A stretch of 64,000 nucleotides of DNA from NCBI GenBank assembly GCA_048465415.1, contig DBFWLO010000024.1:1-64000 (forward strand), written 5' to 3'. The position numbers and the translations under genes were made by a program. The notes below the pieces were generated by a model, which was not told the DNA's origin, made no database searches, and worked only from the letters and a program-made list of their open reading frames with translations. Each line of letters starts with the position of its first letter. Within the stretch, counting starts at the first letter, position 1. Below are positions 16,847 through 25,957 of the stretch, in pieces. Source of the DNA: Scatosoma sp048465415 (lineage in GTDB: Bacteria > Bacillota > Clostridia > Christensenellales > Borkfalkiaceae).

Positions 16847-19800
16847 TTATCGTCTTTTTTTCCTGATGAGTACGACTGCCGCCGCGCCTACACCGATTAA
16901 AGAGACGCTTCCTGTCGCGGAACTTCCGCAGCCGGAACAACCGACCTTTATTCCGTCCTCAGACGACGTTTTCGCTTTCTCTTGCAGCGTGAAGATTATC
17001 TCCGCGGCGCCGCCTTCGGTCACGAGAGTCAGCTTGCGTTCCCCGACGGAAATTTCTTCAAACACACTGCCGGCGATCGTCAGCTTTCCGTCCGCATAAG
17101 AATATTCGCCTTCCCGAAGTTTGAGTCCGTCCACCGTAACGGAAATAATCTTTTTACCGTAGAGTTCCGCCGTAACGACCAGATCCGAGCCCTGTTTTAC
17201 GCTGTACTCTCCCGAAAGAAGGGGCGGCGCGTCTTTTACGGTTATCGTCGCGGAAACCGAAGCCAAAGTAGTGACCGTCAACTCGTAATCCCCCGCCACC
17301 AGAGCTTTCATCACCGAGGATTTGACGATAAGAGTATTATCGGAATACGTAAATTCCGCCGCCGTCAACGTTTTATCTCCCAGTTTTACGGACACGATTT
17401 CCTTTCCGTTGACAATGAGACCGATCGAATAATCCCCGCCGCCGCTCTTTTCATAAATCGGAGCTTCCGAAAATACGGGCGTGGAATCGGTGACGATTAT
17501 GGTAAATCTACCGCTTGCACCCGAAGTCGTGATCACAGTAAACTCATGGCTGTTTACGGCGAGAGTTTTAAGATAACTGTATTTAAACACCAACGTACCT
17601 TGTGCGTTGAGAATAAATTCCGTACCGACGAGATCTTCTCCCCGCAAAGAGATCTTCGCAATCTCGTACCCCGCTAAATCGACATTAAATTCAAGGTCTT
17701 TCTGTTCGGCCTTATCGACAGCGATAGCTTCCGAAGGAAGTTCGGGCGCGGTATCCACGACGTTAAAATCGAGATTTACCGTATTGCCTTTGGTTGTGAG
17801 GACAGAAATTTTGTTTTCGCTGCCGATCTCATATTTTTTGCAGAACGCTTCCGTCAAATCGATCCTCGTATATCCGAGAGGAGTGACGGAGACGGTATAA
17901 TCGCTCGTTGCCGTAAGAAGGGTGTTTCCGATCTTTATGGAAGCGATGTCGAACACGCGGCATAAATCGATGAGATAATAAGGAGTATTTCCCGACGCCA
18001 CGTCGTAATTCGCACTGCCGCTCACAAGCGAAGGATACAGTTCCGACTTTACGTCGATATTATCCAGATACCAAACAGTGTTTTCGTTTTCTTTGGCCGT
18101 CTTGAAAATACAATACGCCGCGGCGTTTTCCCCGAACGCATCGCCCGTATAGAAGAAGGAAATCGTCAGCGTATACCAGCCGCCCGTCTTTTTCGTCACC
18201 GACCAGCTCGCGTTGTAACTCTGCGCTCCGTCGTCCACGCGCTTACCGTTTGCAAGATCTATTTCCATATAGAAAATCTGCGTGTCTTTGTCGCCCTCGT
18301 AAACTTGCCCTCTTATCCCGATCGTCGCGCCGTTCTGCGGTCTCCAATCCATAGATACGGTGTGCCATTTATCTTTTCCAAGCATATTCAGGCGTCCCTC
18401 GCGGGGATTCGTTTGAAACAGATCCTTCATTTCTTCCGATACGTCGCCCGGATTGATAAATTTGATGATACGGTTTTCGCCCTCATCTACGGTAAAGATA
18501 TTGTGGAAAGCGGGATCCATAAAGCCGTTTTGATAAAACACGTCTTTCGCCGTCTGGTCGCCGTTTAAATCGGGCATACCGGAAAAGTCCGTTTCTTTAA
18601 CCGTAGAGGACGCCGCGTCTCCCACGACGATCTCCGCCGTCGCCCGATTACCTTCCCCGCTTTCTACCGTTAACGTATAAGTACCGTTTGCGAGGGCTTT
18701 CAGAACGTTCTCTTTCACGGTAAGAAGTTCATTGACAAACGTATACTGCCCGCCCGTCAATGCGATTTCGTTTATTTTAACCGAAGCGATATCGGTAAAA
18801 TTCGCCGTCGTGAGGAAATCGCCGCCCAGCGCTTTATTGTAGAACGAAGATTTTTTATTGATTCCTACCGTTTCCGCTTTTTTCTGTTTCGACATCAGAT
18901 AATCGTCGAGATAGAAGCCGGTATCTTTGTTCGCATTGGAGGCCGCCGCGTCGGCAGCCTGCATATTAAAGAAATTGGAAATCCAACCGTCGGTACCGTA
19001 CAGATATATGCTTAAATCATACACGCCGCCGGCATAGTTGACTTCGGCTTTTATGAGCTTTCCGTCCGCGTTCTTTTCCAGGGAAATCGTCCCGTCTTTT
19101 TGGAGATATACATATTCTCTGACGTCGGAAGGATAGGCAAACCCGATCGACATATTCGTCCAACCGCCGAACGGTTTTATCTTCATTTTGTAGCAGTAAA
19201 TGCCGTCCGCGGAAGTCGAGCCGGTTTTCCCCGAATCAAGATAGGCGTTCCCTTTCTGCCAGCCGCCGTCCGTATAAAACTCGTACACCGCTTTCATACA
19301 ACGGTCGGAAGAGATTCCGCCGTCGCAAACCCCGAGCATGCCGCCGGACGTTCCGAACCCCGTCGCGTGATACATCGCGTCGCTTCCCGAAGTATCGAGA
19401 GGGACTTTGTTGAAATCGACAGAATAGAGCGTTTTGTATTCTCCCGAGACGTCGGGCTCGGCCGGTTCCTCCCCTTTCTCTTCCCGGATCTTACAATCGT
19501 CGAAATAGATACCCGTATCTTTTGCCGCGTTGGCTCCGTCGGCGTCCGAAGAATGCATATTAACGCTCAGCTTGAATTTTCCTCCGAGACCTTTTACGAC
19601 CGCTTTTATTTTAAATACATTTCCCTCTTTCACGATAGAGCAGCTTTCAAAACTTTTAACCGCTCCCGAATCGACGACGTCGTAGGTTCCGTCCCCTTTC
19701 AGAATCGCCTGAGAGGTAATGTCCGCCACTCCGACCTGTTCAAACACGCAGACCGCCTGATCGACTTTACCGAACGGGGAAACAGAAAACTCCACGCCGT

Positions 19801-20683
19801 ACCGTTTCCCCGTTTCCATACGGATATCCGTATTGTTTTCGTTGTTGTAAACGCCCTCTTTCTGCCAGCCGCCGTCGGCGGTCGGCCAAAAATCGTAGAC
19901 GGCTTTCAGAGTTTTTCCCGTGATTCCGCTTCCCGCTTTTATAGTCGTACTGTCGTTTCCGCCCGCAAATCCCGTAGCGCCGAATACCGCGTTTCCGCCC
20001 GTCGGACCGGGAGTCGGAGAAAGCGTATAGCGTTCGGTTTCCCCCTCTTTGATCCGGCAGCGGGAAATGCGAAAGCCCGTTCCTTCGCGATTGGCTTCTT
20101 CATACTTTTCGGGCTCGACTTTCATAAACCATTCAAAAGGTACGCTGCCGCTTTTTCCCGTGAAGGTCAATTCCGCCGTCCAGACGTTATCCGTTCTCAC
20201 GGCGTCCATAACCACGACGGAGGGAGCGACGTTATCCACGGCGGAAGTCCCGTCCGGGAAAAATTTGAGGTAGGAACCGCCCAAAATCAGATATGTTTCC
20301 GCAATATAATCGCCGTACGCTTCAAATTCCAAAGAAAAAGAATAGGTTTTCGTCTCCTCCATTTCTTTCAGCCCGGCGCAGTCCAGATACAAATGCAAGG
20401 CGGCGTTCCCGTCCGCCGCAAAAGTATACGGCGCCTCTATGTACGGACTTTTCGACTGCACGATCGAACGGTTTGGTCCGGCGATACTTGTGGCGCCGTA
20501 TATTTCGTCCGCAGTCGCCGCAGTCGTCAGATTTTCAAAATCCGCGCCGTAAAGCAGGGTGTCCTCCGCGTCCGCATGCAGCCGAAGCCCCTGCGTTCCC
20601 GCGAAGACGCCTGCTGAAACCGCCGCGCCGCAAAATACGGACAAAACCGAACAGACGATAAGTCTATGTTTGTTGTTTCTCAT
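16847..20683 (-). CDS. Giant multi-CBM/X2-like surface protein with Cys/Gly-rich membrane tail
   Basis: 1278 residues, start supported by GGAGGAAA. Residues 1-38 are a signal peptide. Four jelly-roll modules of carbohydrate-binding type follow (about 45-215, 220-405, 415-620, 735-925). Modules 2 and 3 are clear duplicates, sharing MKAVYEFYTDGGWQKG-like and KDTG[IF]YFDD-like segments. Between and after them are about five short X2/Ig-like domains (pattern 'I-x-S-V-x-L-G-D-K-T-L-T ... S-V-M-K-A-L-x-x-G-x-Y-x-L-T-V'). The C-terminus is GCSGCGSSATG, a hydrophobic helix (about 16 residues) and IRKKRR, which resembles a membrane-anchoring and processing signal. No catalytic domain was recognised. 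Probable role: a cell-surface glycan-binding scaffold. Divergent from the AraC gene at 20830. Confidence 0.85.
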   Translation of the reverse strand: MRNNKHRLIVCSVLSVFCGAAVSAGVFAGTQGLRLHADAEDTLLYGADFENLTTAATADEIYGATSIAGPNRSIVQSKSPYIEAPYTFAADGNAALHLYLDCAGLKEMEETKTYSFSLEFEAYGDYIAETYLILGGSYLKFFPDGTSAVDNVAPSVVVMDAVRTDNVWTAELTFTGKSGSVPFEWFMKVEPEKYEEANREGTGFRISRCRIKEGETERYTLSPTPGPTGGNAVFGATGFAGGNDSTTIKAGSGITGKTLKAVYDFWPTADGGWQKEGVYNNENNTDIRMETGKRYGVEFSVSPFGKVDQAVCVFEQVGVADITSQAILKGDGTYDVVDSGAVKSFESCSIVKEGNVFKIKAVVKGLGGKFKLSVNMHSSDADGANAAKDTGIYFDDCKIREEKGEEPAEPDVSGEYKTLYSVDFNKVPLDTSGSDAMYHATGFGTSGGMLGVCDGGISSDRCMKAVYEFYTDGGWQKGNAYLDSGKTGSTSADGIYCYKMKIKPFGGWTNMSIGFAYPSDVREYVYLQKDGTISLEKNADGKLIKAEVNYAGGVYDLSIYLYGTDGWISNFFNMQAADAAASNANKDTGFYLDDYLMSKQKKAETVGINKKSSFYNKALGGDFLTTANFTDIASVKINEIALTGGQYTFVNELLTVKENVLKALANGTYTLTVESGEGNRATAEIVVGDAASSTVKETDFSGMPDLNGDQTAKDVFYQNGFMDPAFHNIFTVDEGENRIIKFINPGDVSEEMKDLFQTNPREGRLNMLGKDKWHTVSMDWRPQNGATIGIRGQVYEGDKDTQIFYMEIDLANGKRVDDGAQSYNASWSVTKKTGGWYTLTISFFYTGDAFGENAAAYCIFKTAKENENTVWYLDNIDVKSELYPSLVSGSANYDVASGNTPYYLIDLCRVFDIASIKIGNTLLTATSDYTVSVTPLGYTRIDLTEAFCKKYEIGSENKISVLTTKGNTVNLDFNVVDTAPELPSEAIAVDKAEQKDLEFNVDLAGYEIAKISLRGEDLVGTEFILNAQGTLVFKYSYLKTLAVNSHEFTVITTSGASGRFTIIVTDSTPVFSEAPIYEKSGGGDYSIGLIVNGKEIVSVKLGDKTLTAAEFTYSDNTLIVKSSVMKALVAGDYELTVTTLASVSATITVKDAPPLLSGEYSVKQGSDLVVTAELYGKKIISVTVDGLKLREGEYSYADGKLTIAGSVFEEISVGERKLTLVTEGGAAEIIFTLQEKAKTSSEDGIKVGCSGCGSSATGSVSLIGVGAAAVVLIRKKRR

Positions 20684-20752
20684 AATTTTCCTCCATTTTT
20701 TATAGATTCTGATTTTATTGCTGATTTTTCCCTACAAATTGACGCTTCTCTA

Positions 20753-20781
20753 TTGCATTTTGGGTTTTATTTTGTTATAAT
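20753..20781 (+). promoter_or_regulatory. Promoter of the AraC gene of the glycan locus
   Basis: TTGCAT (20753-20758), 17-bp spacer, TATAAT (20776-20781). Transcription would start about 40 bp before the ATG at 20830. Confidence 0.75.
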
Positions 20782-20829
20782 ATTGGCGCACGAAAATAGA
20801 ACCGCTATTAATTTTGCCAGGGGGTTTTC

Positions 20830-21690
20830 ATGTATCTTATCCATAACAAAAAAACGCTTACTTATATAAATTATCAGCCTATCTACAAAGGGATAAATAT
20901 CACGGAGATAGGCGAAGAGACGAGCGACTGCAACTTCCACCGCAAATCGTTTTGCTATCGCCATAATTACATCGTGCATTTCGTAACAGACGGATCGGGG
21001 AAATTTTATTGCGACGGAAAAATATTTCAGCTGTCTCCGGGTAAAGCGTTCGTGATCACCCCTCATAACTGGATCCGTTACTCCGCCGACGAAGGCGTAA
21101 GCTGGTCCTATTGCTGGATCGCCTTTTCCGGTACGGATTGCGATACCCTTTTCCAACAATGCGGCTTCTCGGACGAAACGGCTGTTTTCGATTTCCGGCC
21201 GGAAGATATCGCGCCTTTGAAAAATTTATTGACAACCCTCCGCAACGACACCTGGACGGACACGCCCTCCTTCGCTTTATCCGTAATCTCGGTATGTTTC
21301 GAGGTTTTGAGGAACTGTGCGGCGAAAATGCCCGTCGATAAATGGAAGAAACAAACCTCGTCTTCTTCGATCGTGGACACCGCCGTAGCGTATATGCAGG
21401 CGAATCTGCACCGACAATTGAATATTTCCCAAATCTGCCATACCCTCGGTATCTCACGCGCTTATTTTTCTACGCTGTTTGAAAACACCTTAAAACAACC
21501 GCCCTATCAATACCTGCAAAATCTGCGCATTCAACGCGCCTGTGAATTACTTTTAAGTGATAAACATATTCGCATCTGCGAAGTTTCGGAAGCGGTCGGG
21601 TTTTCTTCGACGTCTCAATTCTGCAAGACTTTTCGCAAAGTAATGAACTATTCCCCTTTGGAATTCCGTCAAAAGTATACCAAACTATAA
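20830..21690 (+). CDS. AraC-family transcriptional regulator of the glycan-use locus
   Basis: 286 residues, the normal length for AraC proteins with a cupin sensing domain. Residues about 10-150 are the cupin-like part (GSGKFYCDGKIFQLSPGKAF, VITPHNWIRY). Residues about 185-286 contain two helix-turn-helix units: LNISQICHTLGISRAYFSTL, then RICEVSEAVGFSSTSQFCKT, with the usual NYSPLEFRQ end. The ribosome binding site is an AGGGGG stretch. The gene ends 2 bp from the convergent nucleoside-hydrolase gene, the last gene of the locus it most likely controls. The direct-repeat operators upstream of the two promoters of that locus (29190-29225, 32705-32740) have the AraC-type layout. Confidence 0.9.
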   Translation: MYLIHNKKTLTYINYQPIYKGINITEIGEETSDCNFHRKSFCYRHNYIVHFVTDGSGKFYCDGKIFQLSPGKAFVITPHNWIRYSADEGVSWSYCWIAFSGTDCDTLFQQCGFSDETAVFDFRPEDIAPLKNLLTTLRNDTWTDTPSFALSVISVCFEVLRNCAAKMPVDKWKKQTSSSSIVDTAVAYMQANLHRQLNISQICHTLGISRAYFSTLFENTLKQPPYQYLQNLRIQRACELLLSDKHIRICEVSEAVGFSSTSQFCKTFRKVMNYSPLEFRQKYTKL

Positions 21691-21692
21691 CT

Positions 21693-22634
21693 TTATTTTT
21701 CGCCCGACATAACTTGGTCGATCCGTTTTTCGGCAGCCGCGAAGTCGGGACATTCCACCAAACGATGCAGACCGCCGTTGACGCAGGCAAAAGTCGAGAT
21801 GCCTTTTTCGTCGATCGTCACTCTTCCCCGTTCGGAAAACGTAAACACGCCGTCCGCCCCGAAGACGGCCACATAAGAAGCGATAGGATCCCAACTCTCC
21901 CGGTTGCCGTGAGAATGTATGAAATACGACTCGGCAACGGGATTTTTTCTGTCCTTTTCTATGAGCGCCCCGCCCGTATGGATCTGCTTCCCGATCAGGT
22001 AATGGGAAACGACGATGGGAACGGGACAAAGAGCAAACACCGCGCGCGCCGCTTCCACGTCGGCTTTGATATTGCATTCCGCTTCCATTTGATAATCGCC
22101 GAACCATACTTCGGGAATTTTTTCCGTAGGAAAAAAGCAGCCCATCAAAACGATTTTCTCCACGCTGCGGCTCATCAATTCTTTCCCCGAACAGGGAGAA
22201 ATATCATCGGCGCCGCTTTTTAAAAGAGCGGCTATATTTATGCAGCAGCCCACTACGACCAATATTATTTTATCGCCCGTATTCTCCGCCAGCAATCTTC
22301 TGAGCAGCCGCGTCGCGTCTTCGGGGATTCGGCCCGCTCCGGGCTGATAGCCGTTCTCGTATAATTCCGTAATATGTTTCCCGTAAGAACTTTCGAAGAG
22401 ATCTTTATCCTCATCGGGCGGAGCGGCTTTCGTCTGCCCGATCGGCACCTCGCGCCCGTACCAACGATTGATCGCGTCCGCGCAGCCCGCCGCGTAAGGA
22501 CTCGCCGTGCTCACCGTCACCGCGAGCAAGTGCGCTCTGCCCGCCCGCTCGCATTCGTGAATAATCGCCAAAGCCCCAGCGTCGTCGCAGTCCCCGCCGA
22601 TGTCCGTATCGAAAATAATTTTTTTCGTTTCCAT
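21693..22634 (-). CDS. Nucleoside-hydrolase-family enzyme (IUNH superfamily)
   Basis: 313 residues from the ATG at 22634 with a GGGAGT site; the frame is open further upstream but only as a shadow of the permease gene. The N-terminus has the calcium-binding motif DTDIGGDCDDAGAL of nucleoside hydrolases, and later VVGCCINIAALLKS and NIKADVEAARAVF correspond to other conserved strands. A catalytic His (SHGNRESWDP region) is plausible. Family members hydrolyse the N-glycosidic bond of nucleosides; in sugar operons related proteins may act on other ribosides or glycosides. The N-terminus lacks a signal, so it is cytoplasmic. Last gene of the ABC operon, 35 bp after the permease. Confidence 0.85.
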   Translation of the reverse strand: METKKIIFDTDIGGDCDDAGALAIIHECERAGRAHLLAVTVSTASPYAAGCADAINRWYGREVPIGQTKAAPPDEDKDLFESSYGKHITELYENGYQPGAGRIPEDATRLLRRLLAENTGDKIILVVVGCCINIAALLKSGADDISPCSGKELMSRSVEKIVLMGCFFPTEKIPEVWFGDYQMEAECNIKADVEAARAVFALCPVPIVVSHYLIGKQIHTGGALIEKDRKNPVAESYFIHSHGNRESWDPIASYVAVFGADGVFTFSERGRVTIDEKGISTFACVNGGLHRLVECPDFAAAEKRIDQVMSGEK

Positions 22635-22669
22635 TTTTCCGTACTCCCGATATTCGAATATCTGTTCGT

Positions 22670-23581
22670 TCAGCCTTTGACGCCGCCCTGCAACGAAATG
22701 CCTTTGGCAAAGACTTTCGTTCCGACAAAGTAAACGGCGACGGAAGGAATCGCCATGAGCACGCTTGCCGCAAGCAGCATAGGCGTATCCTGTTTTCCCT
22801 GCGTAGTCTGCGCGCGAAGCATATTGAGCCCCATCGAAATATTGAATTTTTCGGGAGTTCTCAAATAAATCAACGGCCCGAGATAGTCGCCCCAGATCCC
22901 CATCAGCGTAAACAATACCATCGTGGCGATCGCGGGAATGCAATTCGGCACGACGATCGCCCAAAGTCTCACAAACGAATTCGCGCCGTCCATTTCCGCC
23001 GCTTCCATGATTTCGTTGGGAATACCGCGCATATTCTGTTTGAACATAAACACATAATACGCGCTCCCGCCGACGCTGGGAAGGATCAGCGGCCAGAACG
23101 TATCGACAAGTCCGAGTTTCGCCCAGATAATAAAGGAGGGAATCATCGTGACTGCCCACGGAATCATCATCGTACAAAGCAGCACCATAAAAATTTTATC
23201 GGCCGCTTTACAGCGAAATTTGGCAAAACCGTAGGCGACGAAAATCGTACTCACCGTACAGATCGTCGTATTGGAAAACATTAAAACAAACGTATTTCCT
23301 ATCCATTTCAAAAAGTTCGCATCCGCCTGAAAGACACGCGCGTAATTATCGAACGCCCATAATTTGGGAAAAAAACGAAAATGCAGACTGTAATACTCGT
23401 CATAGGTTTTTAGAGAGGACAAAATCATGACCAAGGTCGGCAGCAGCATAAAGATCCCTACGCCGCCGAGCAGAATATAAAAAGCGATATTTTTTCTCAG
23501 CGCCCTCTTTTTACGACTCGCAAAAGTCTTCGGGACTTGCGAGCGCGGCTTATCCGAACCGAAAGTTTTCGTGTTTTCCAT
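22670..23581 (-). CDS. ABC sugar transporter permease, MalG-type
   Basis: 303 residues from the ATG at 23581; a GTG at 23590 overlapping the previous stop codon is the alternative. It has six hydrophobic segments. The EAA loop near the C-terminal half reads EIMEAAEMDGANSFVRLWAI, followed by VVPNCIPAIATM, which is the contact site for the ATPase subunit in the MalG/LacG family. It forms the membrane channel with the MalF-type partner encoded just upstream and would receive sugar from the binding protein at 24518-25915. No ATPase gene lies in the operon, so the importer probably uses a shared MsmK-type ATPase encoded elsewhere. Confidence 0.92.
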   Translation of the reverse strand: MENTKTFGSDKPRSQVPKTFASRKKRALRKNIAFYILLGGVGIFMLLPTLVMILSSLKTYDEYYSLHFRFFPKLWAFDNYARVFQADANFLKWIGNTFVLMFSNTTICTVSTIFVAYGFAKFRCKAADKIFMVLLCTMMIPWAVTMIPSFIIWAKLGLVDTFWPLILPSVGGSAYYVFMFKQNMRGIPNEIMEAAEMDGANSFVRLWAIVVPNCIPAIATMVLFTLMGIWGDYLGPLIYLRTPEKFNISMGLNMLRAQTTQGKQDTPMLLAASVLMAIPSVAVYFVGTKVFAKGISLQGGVKG

Positions 23582-23582
23582 A

Positions 23583-24455
23583 TCAGTCACCGTCCACGTA
23601 ATAAACTTTTTTGCCGCCGAACTTGAAGAATACGAAAGTAACGACGAGAACGAGCAGGAACACGATCCACGCGTATGCGCTGGCGTACCCCATCATATGG
23701 TCGACCATAGCGTAATTGTAGATTTGTAAAGTAGCCGTCATGGTAGCGGTGCCGCCGCCCAGCATCATCATGGGGCCGTAGGCCTGCAAACCGCCGATGA
23801 TATCCATAATCAGCAGGTAGAAAATCGTCGGACTGATCATAGGCAGCGTGATATGGGTAAACTTTTTCCAAGCGTTCGCCCCGTCTATGTCCATGGATTC
23901 GAGCAGTTCCGCCGGCACTCCCGCCACGGCGGGCAGCAGCATGGTTATTTTTCCGCCGATGCCGCTCCATACCGCCATAACGATCAGACTTTTCATCGCG
24001 TTTTTATAGCCCATAAAATTGATCGAGTCCATTCCGAACGTATTCAGCATACTGTTGAGTATGCCGTATTTCGCATACATGGATTCCCAAAGCATGGTCC
24101 CCGCGATAAAGGGCAGTACGGCGGGCAGATAATAGAGCGTCTGGAAAAGCCGTTTGCATTTCGGCACCGAATTGATAACAAGAGAAAAGAAAAGCCCTCC
24201 CGCCATTCCGAACACCGTCGTCGCACCCATAAATACAAACGTATTTTTAAAGGTTTTAAAGAAAAACCTTTCCTGCGTGAAAAGATCTATGTAATTTTGG
24301 AACTTGACAAATTCGGGAGTACCTACCATCTGATAGGAACAAAAACTCATATAGAGCGAATAAAGCAAAGGAAATATGCCGAAACAGAGAAAACCTATTA
24401 TCCACGGACTTATATATCCGAAAAATTGAAGAGTCGTCTTTTTTTCTTTTTTCAT
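23583..24455 (-). CDS. ABC sugar transporter permease, MalF/UgpA-type
   Basis: 290 residues, GGAGT site. Six hydrophobic segments; the signature loop is ELLESMDIDGANAWKKFTHI followed by TLPMISPTIFYLL. The N-terminus IIGFLCFGIFPLLYSLYMS is the typical first helix of this family. It pairs with the MalG-type permease encoded downstream, whose start lies at its stop codon, so the two are coupled. Substrate is not readable from the sequence, though the neighbouring GH3 and DUF4832-type glycosidases suggest an oligosaccharide. Confidence 0.92.
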   Translation of the reverse strand: MKKEKKTTLQFFGYISPWIIGFLCFGIFPLLYSLYMSFCSYQMVGTPEFVKFQNYIDLFTQERFFFKTFKNTFVFMGATTVFGMAGGLFFSLVINSVPKCKRLFQTLYYLPAVLPFIAGTMLWESMYAKYGILNSMLNTFGMDSINFMGYKNAMKSLIVMAVWSGIGGKITMLLPAVAGVPAELLESMDIDGANAWKKFTHITLPMISPTIFYLLIMDIIGGLQAYGPMMMLGGGTATMTATLQIYNYAMVDHMMGYASAYAWIVFLLVLVVTFVFFKFGGKKVYYVDGD

Positions 24456-24517
24456 AGTTAACTCCGAAGCTCAAAGCAAACGGAAACCGAGTCCGCATTT
24501 CTCATGACTTGTCCGCT

Positions 24518-25915
24518 TCACTTGTCGGCTTTCTTTGCCTGGGAAACTCTCTTATTGATTTCATAATCGAGAGTATCGCAAAACTCCGCAAAGCTCATCG
24601 CGCCTTCGAGATATTCTCCCGTATACGTATGTTCTATGTTTTCAAAGGAAGCCTGCGAACAATACAGATTGCGGTCGATGACGACCGCTTTTGCAAGAGA
24701 CTCGTAAAACAGCCCGGTCGCCTTGAATTTAACGGGATCGGTATTCACCTCGGGATCAAGCATAAATTCGTCGGCGTATTTTCTCAAAGCGGGAAAGTTA
24801 TTTCCCTTTTTGGCGTCCCGTTCTCCGTAGTAATGGAGATACCACTCGATAAATTTGAACGCCGCGTCCTTCACTTTGGAACGTGACGAAACGGAAAATC
24901 CCACGCAGCCCGTCGTGTACGGCTTGCTTTTCATTCCTCTCTCTTTGACGGGAGGATAGGCGACGCCCAGATCCAGTTTGTTCAGTCCGTAATAATCGAC
25001 GCAGTAAAGTCCTCCCATCGTCATCGCAAGTTTGCCCTGGGCGAATAAGGGATAGAAAGTAGAGCCCGTATTATTTACCTCGTTCGCTCCTAAAATATCG
25101 TAATAGTATTTCACAACATTTTGCACAGCTTCCGTATCGAACGCAGACTCATACGTAGCGGGATCGAACCAGGACAATCCCGCGTTGGTGATAAACTGCG
25201 CGAGCACTTTCGCTTCCGCAAGTCCCGGGAGGAAGGAATACTGTGTGATATTGGCGCCCGTACGCTTCAAAAGCTGGCCGCACAAAGTCTCGAACTCGAC
25301 AAACGTCAGCGGATCGGCGATCCCGTCCTTGTCCTCGTCCTTTTCGAGAACGGCGAGCTGCGCTTCCGTAAACAACGCGCGGTTATAAAGAAGCATGGAA
25401 TCCGTCGTCCAGTCCTTCATTACGGCATACGTTTTCCCGGAACCGAACTTCTTGGCCGAGGAATCGAACGCGTAGGCTTCCGCGTTGATATCCCAAATAT
25501 CGTCCAGGGAAACGCTTTCCGACGCCGCGAAATATCCGTCGAGCGGTTCCAGATATCCGGCGGAAATAAAGGGATAGATCTCGCCCGGCTCCATGCCGAA
25601 GATATCCGCTTCCGTTTTACCGGCGAAGTCGTTCAAAAGGTTGGTATAGAACGATCCCGTGGAGATTTCCGTCTGTATTTTGATATTGGGATACTTCACA
25701 TAAAAATCTTCTTCCAGCGCTTTTTTCAATTTGGAATTGGTTTCCGCGTCGTTAAAGGAATAGTAGCGGACGATCGTTTTTCTTTTTCCGTCGCTGCCGA
25801 ATTCATCGTCGTCGGAAGCCGATCCCCCATTGGGACGGAATCCTCCGCACGAGGCAAAACCGAACGCCGTTCCCAAAGCCAAAATCACCGATAAACTTTT
25901 GATTATTTTCTTCAT
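24518..25915 (-). CDS. Extracellular sugar-binding lipoprotein of the ABC importer
   Basis: 465 residues with a lipoprotein signal peptide (LGTAFGFASCGG, Cys as lipid anchor), preceded by AAAGGAGG. The mature protein follows the pattern of family-1 solute-binding proteins (SBP_bac_1): TIVRYYSFNDAETNSKLKKA at the first strand, an inner GKLAMTMGGLYCVDYYG strand typical of these proteins, and VKDAAFKFIEWYLHYY near the end. It delivers sugar to the two permeases encoded immediately downstream. The operon order (binding protein, MalF, MalG) is standard for carbohydrate uptake type 1 transporters. Confidence 0.92.
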   Translation of the reverse strand: MKKIIKSLSVILALGTAFGFASCGGFRPNGGSASDDDEFGSDGKRKTIVRYYSFNDAETNSKLKKALEEDFYVKYPNIKIQTEISTGSFYTNLLNDFAGKTEADIFGMEPGEIYPFISAGYLEPLDGYFAASESVSLDDIWDINAEAYAFDSSAKKFGSGKTYAVMKDWTTDSMLLYNRALFTEAQLAVLEKDEDKDGIADPLTFVEFETLCGQLLKRTGANITQYSFLPGLAEAKVLAQFITNAGLSWFDPATYESAFDTEAVQNVVKYYYDILGANEVNNTGSTFYPLFAQGKLAMTMGGLYCVDYYGLNKLDLGVAYPPVKERGMKSKPYTTGCVGFSVSSRSKVKDAAFKFIEWYLHYYGERDAKKGNNFPALRKYADEFMLDPEVNTDPVKFKATGLFYESLAKAVVIDRNLYCSQASFENIEHTYTGEYLEGAMSFAEFCDTLDYEINKRVSQAKKADK

Positions 25916-25957
25916 GAAAACTTAAACCTCCTTTTCTGCGCTGACCGCCGCGGTAAA

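Noticed and set aside
19100..20617. 505-residue plus-strand ORF
   Set aside because: Antisense of the multi-CBM gene; no family pattern.
22635..23177. N-terminal extension of the nucleoside-hydrolase ORF
   Set aside because: Shadow of the permease gene; the true start with ribosome binding site is at 22634.
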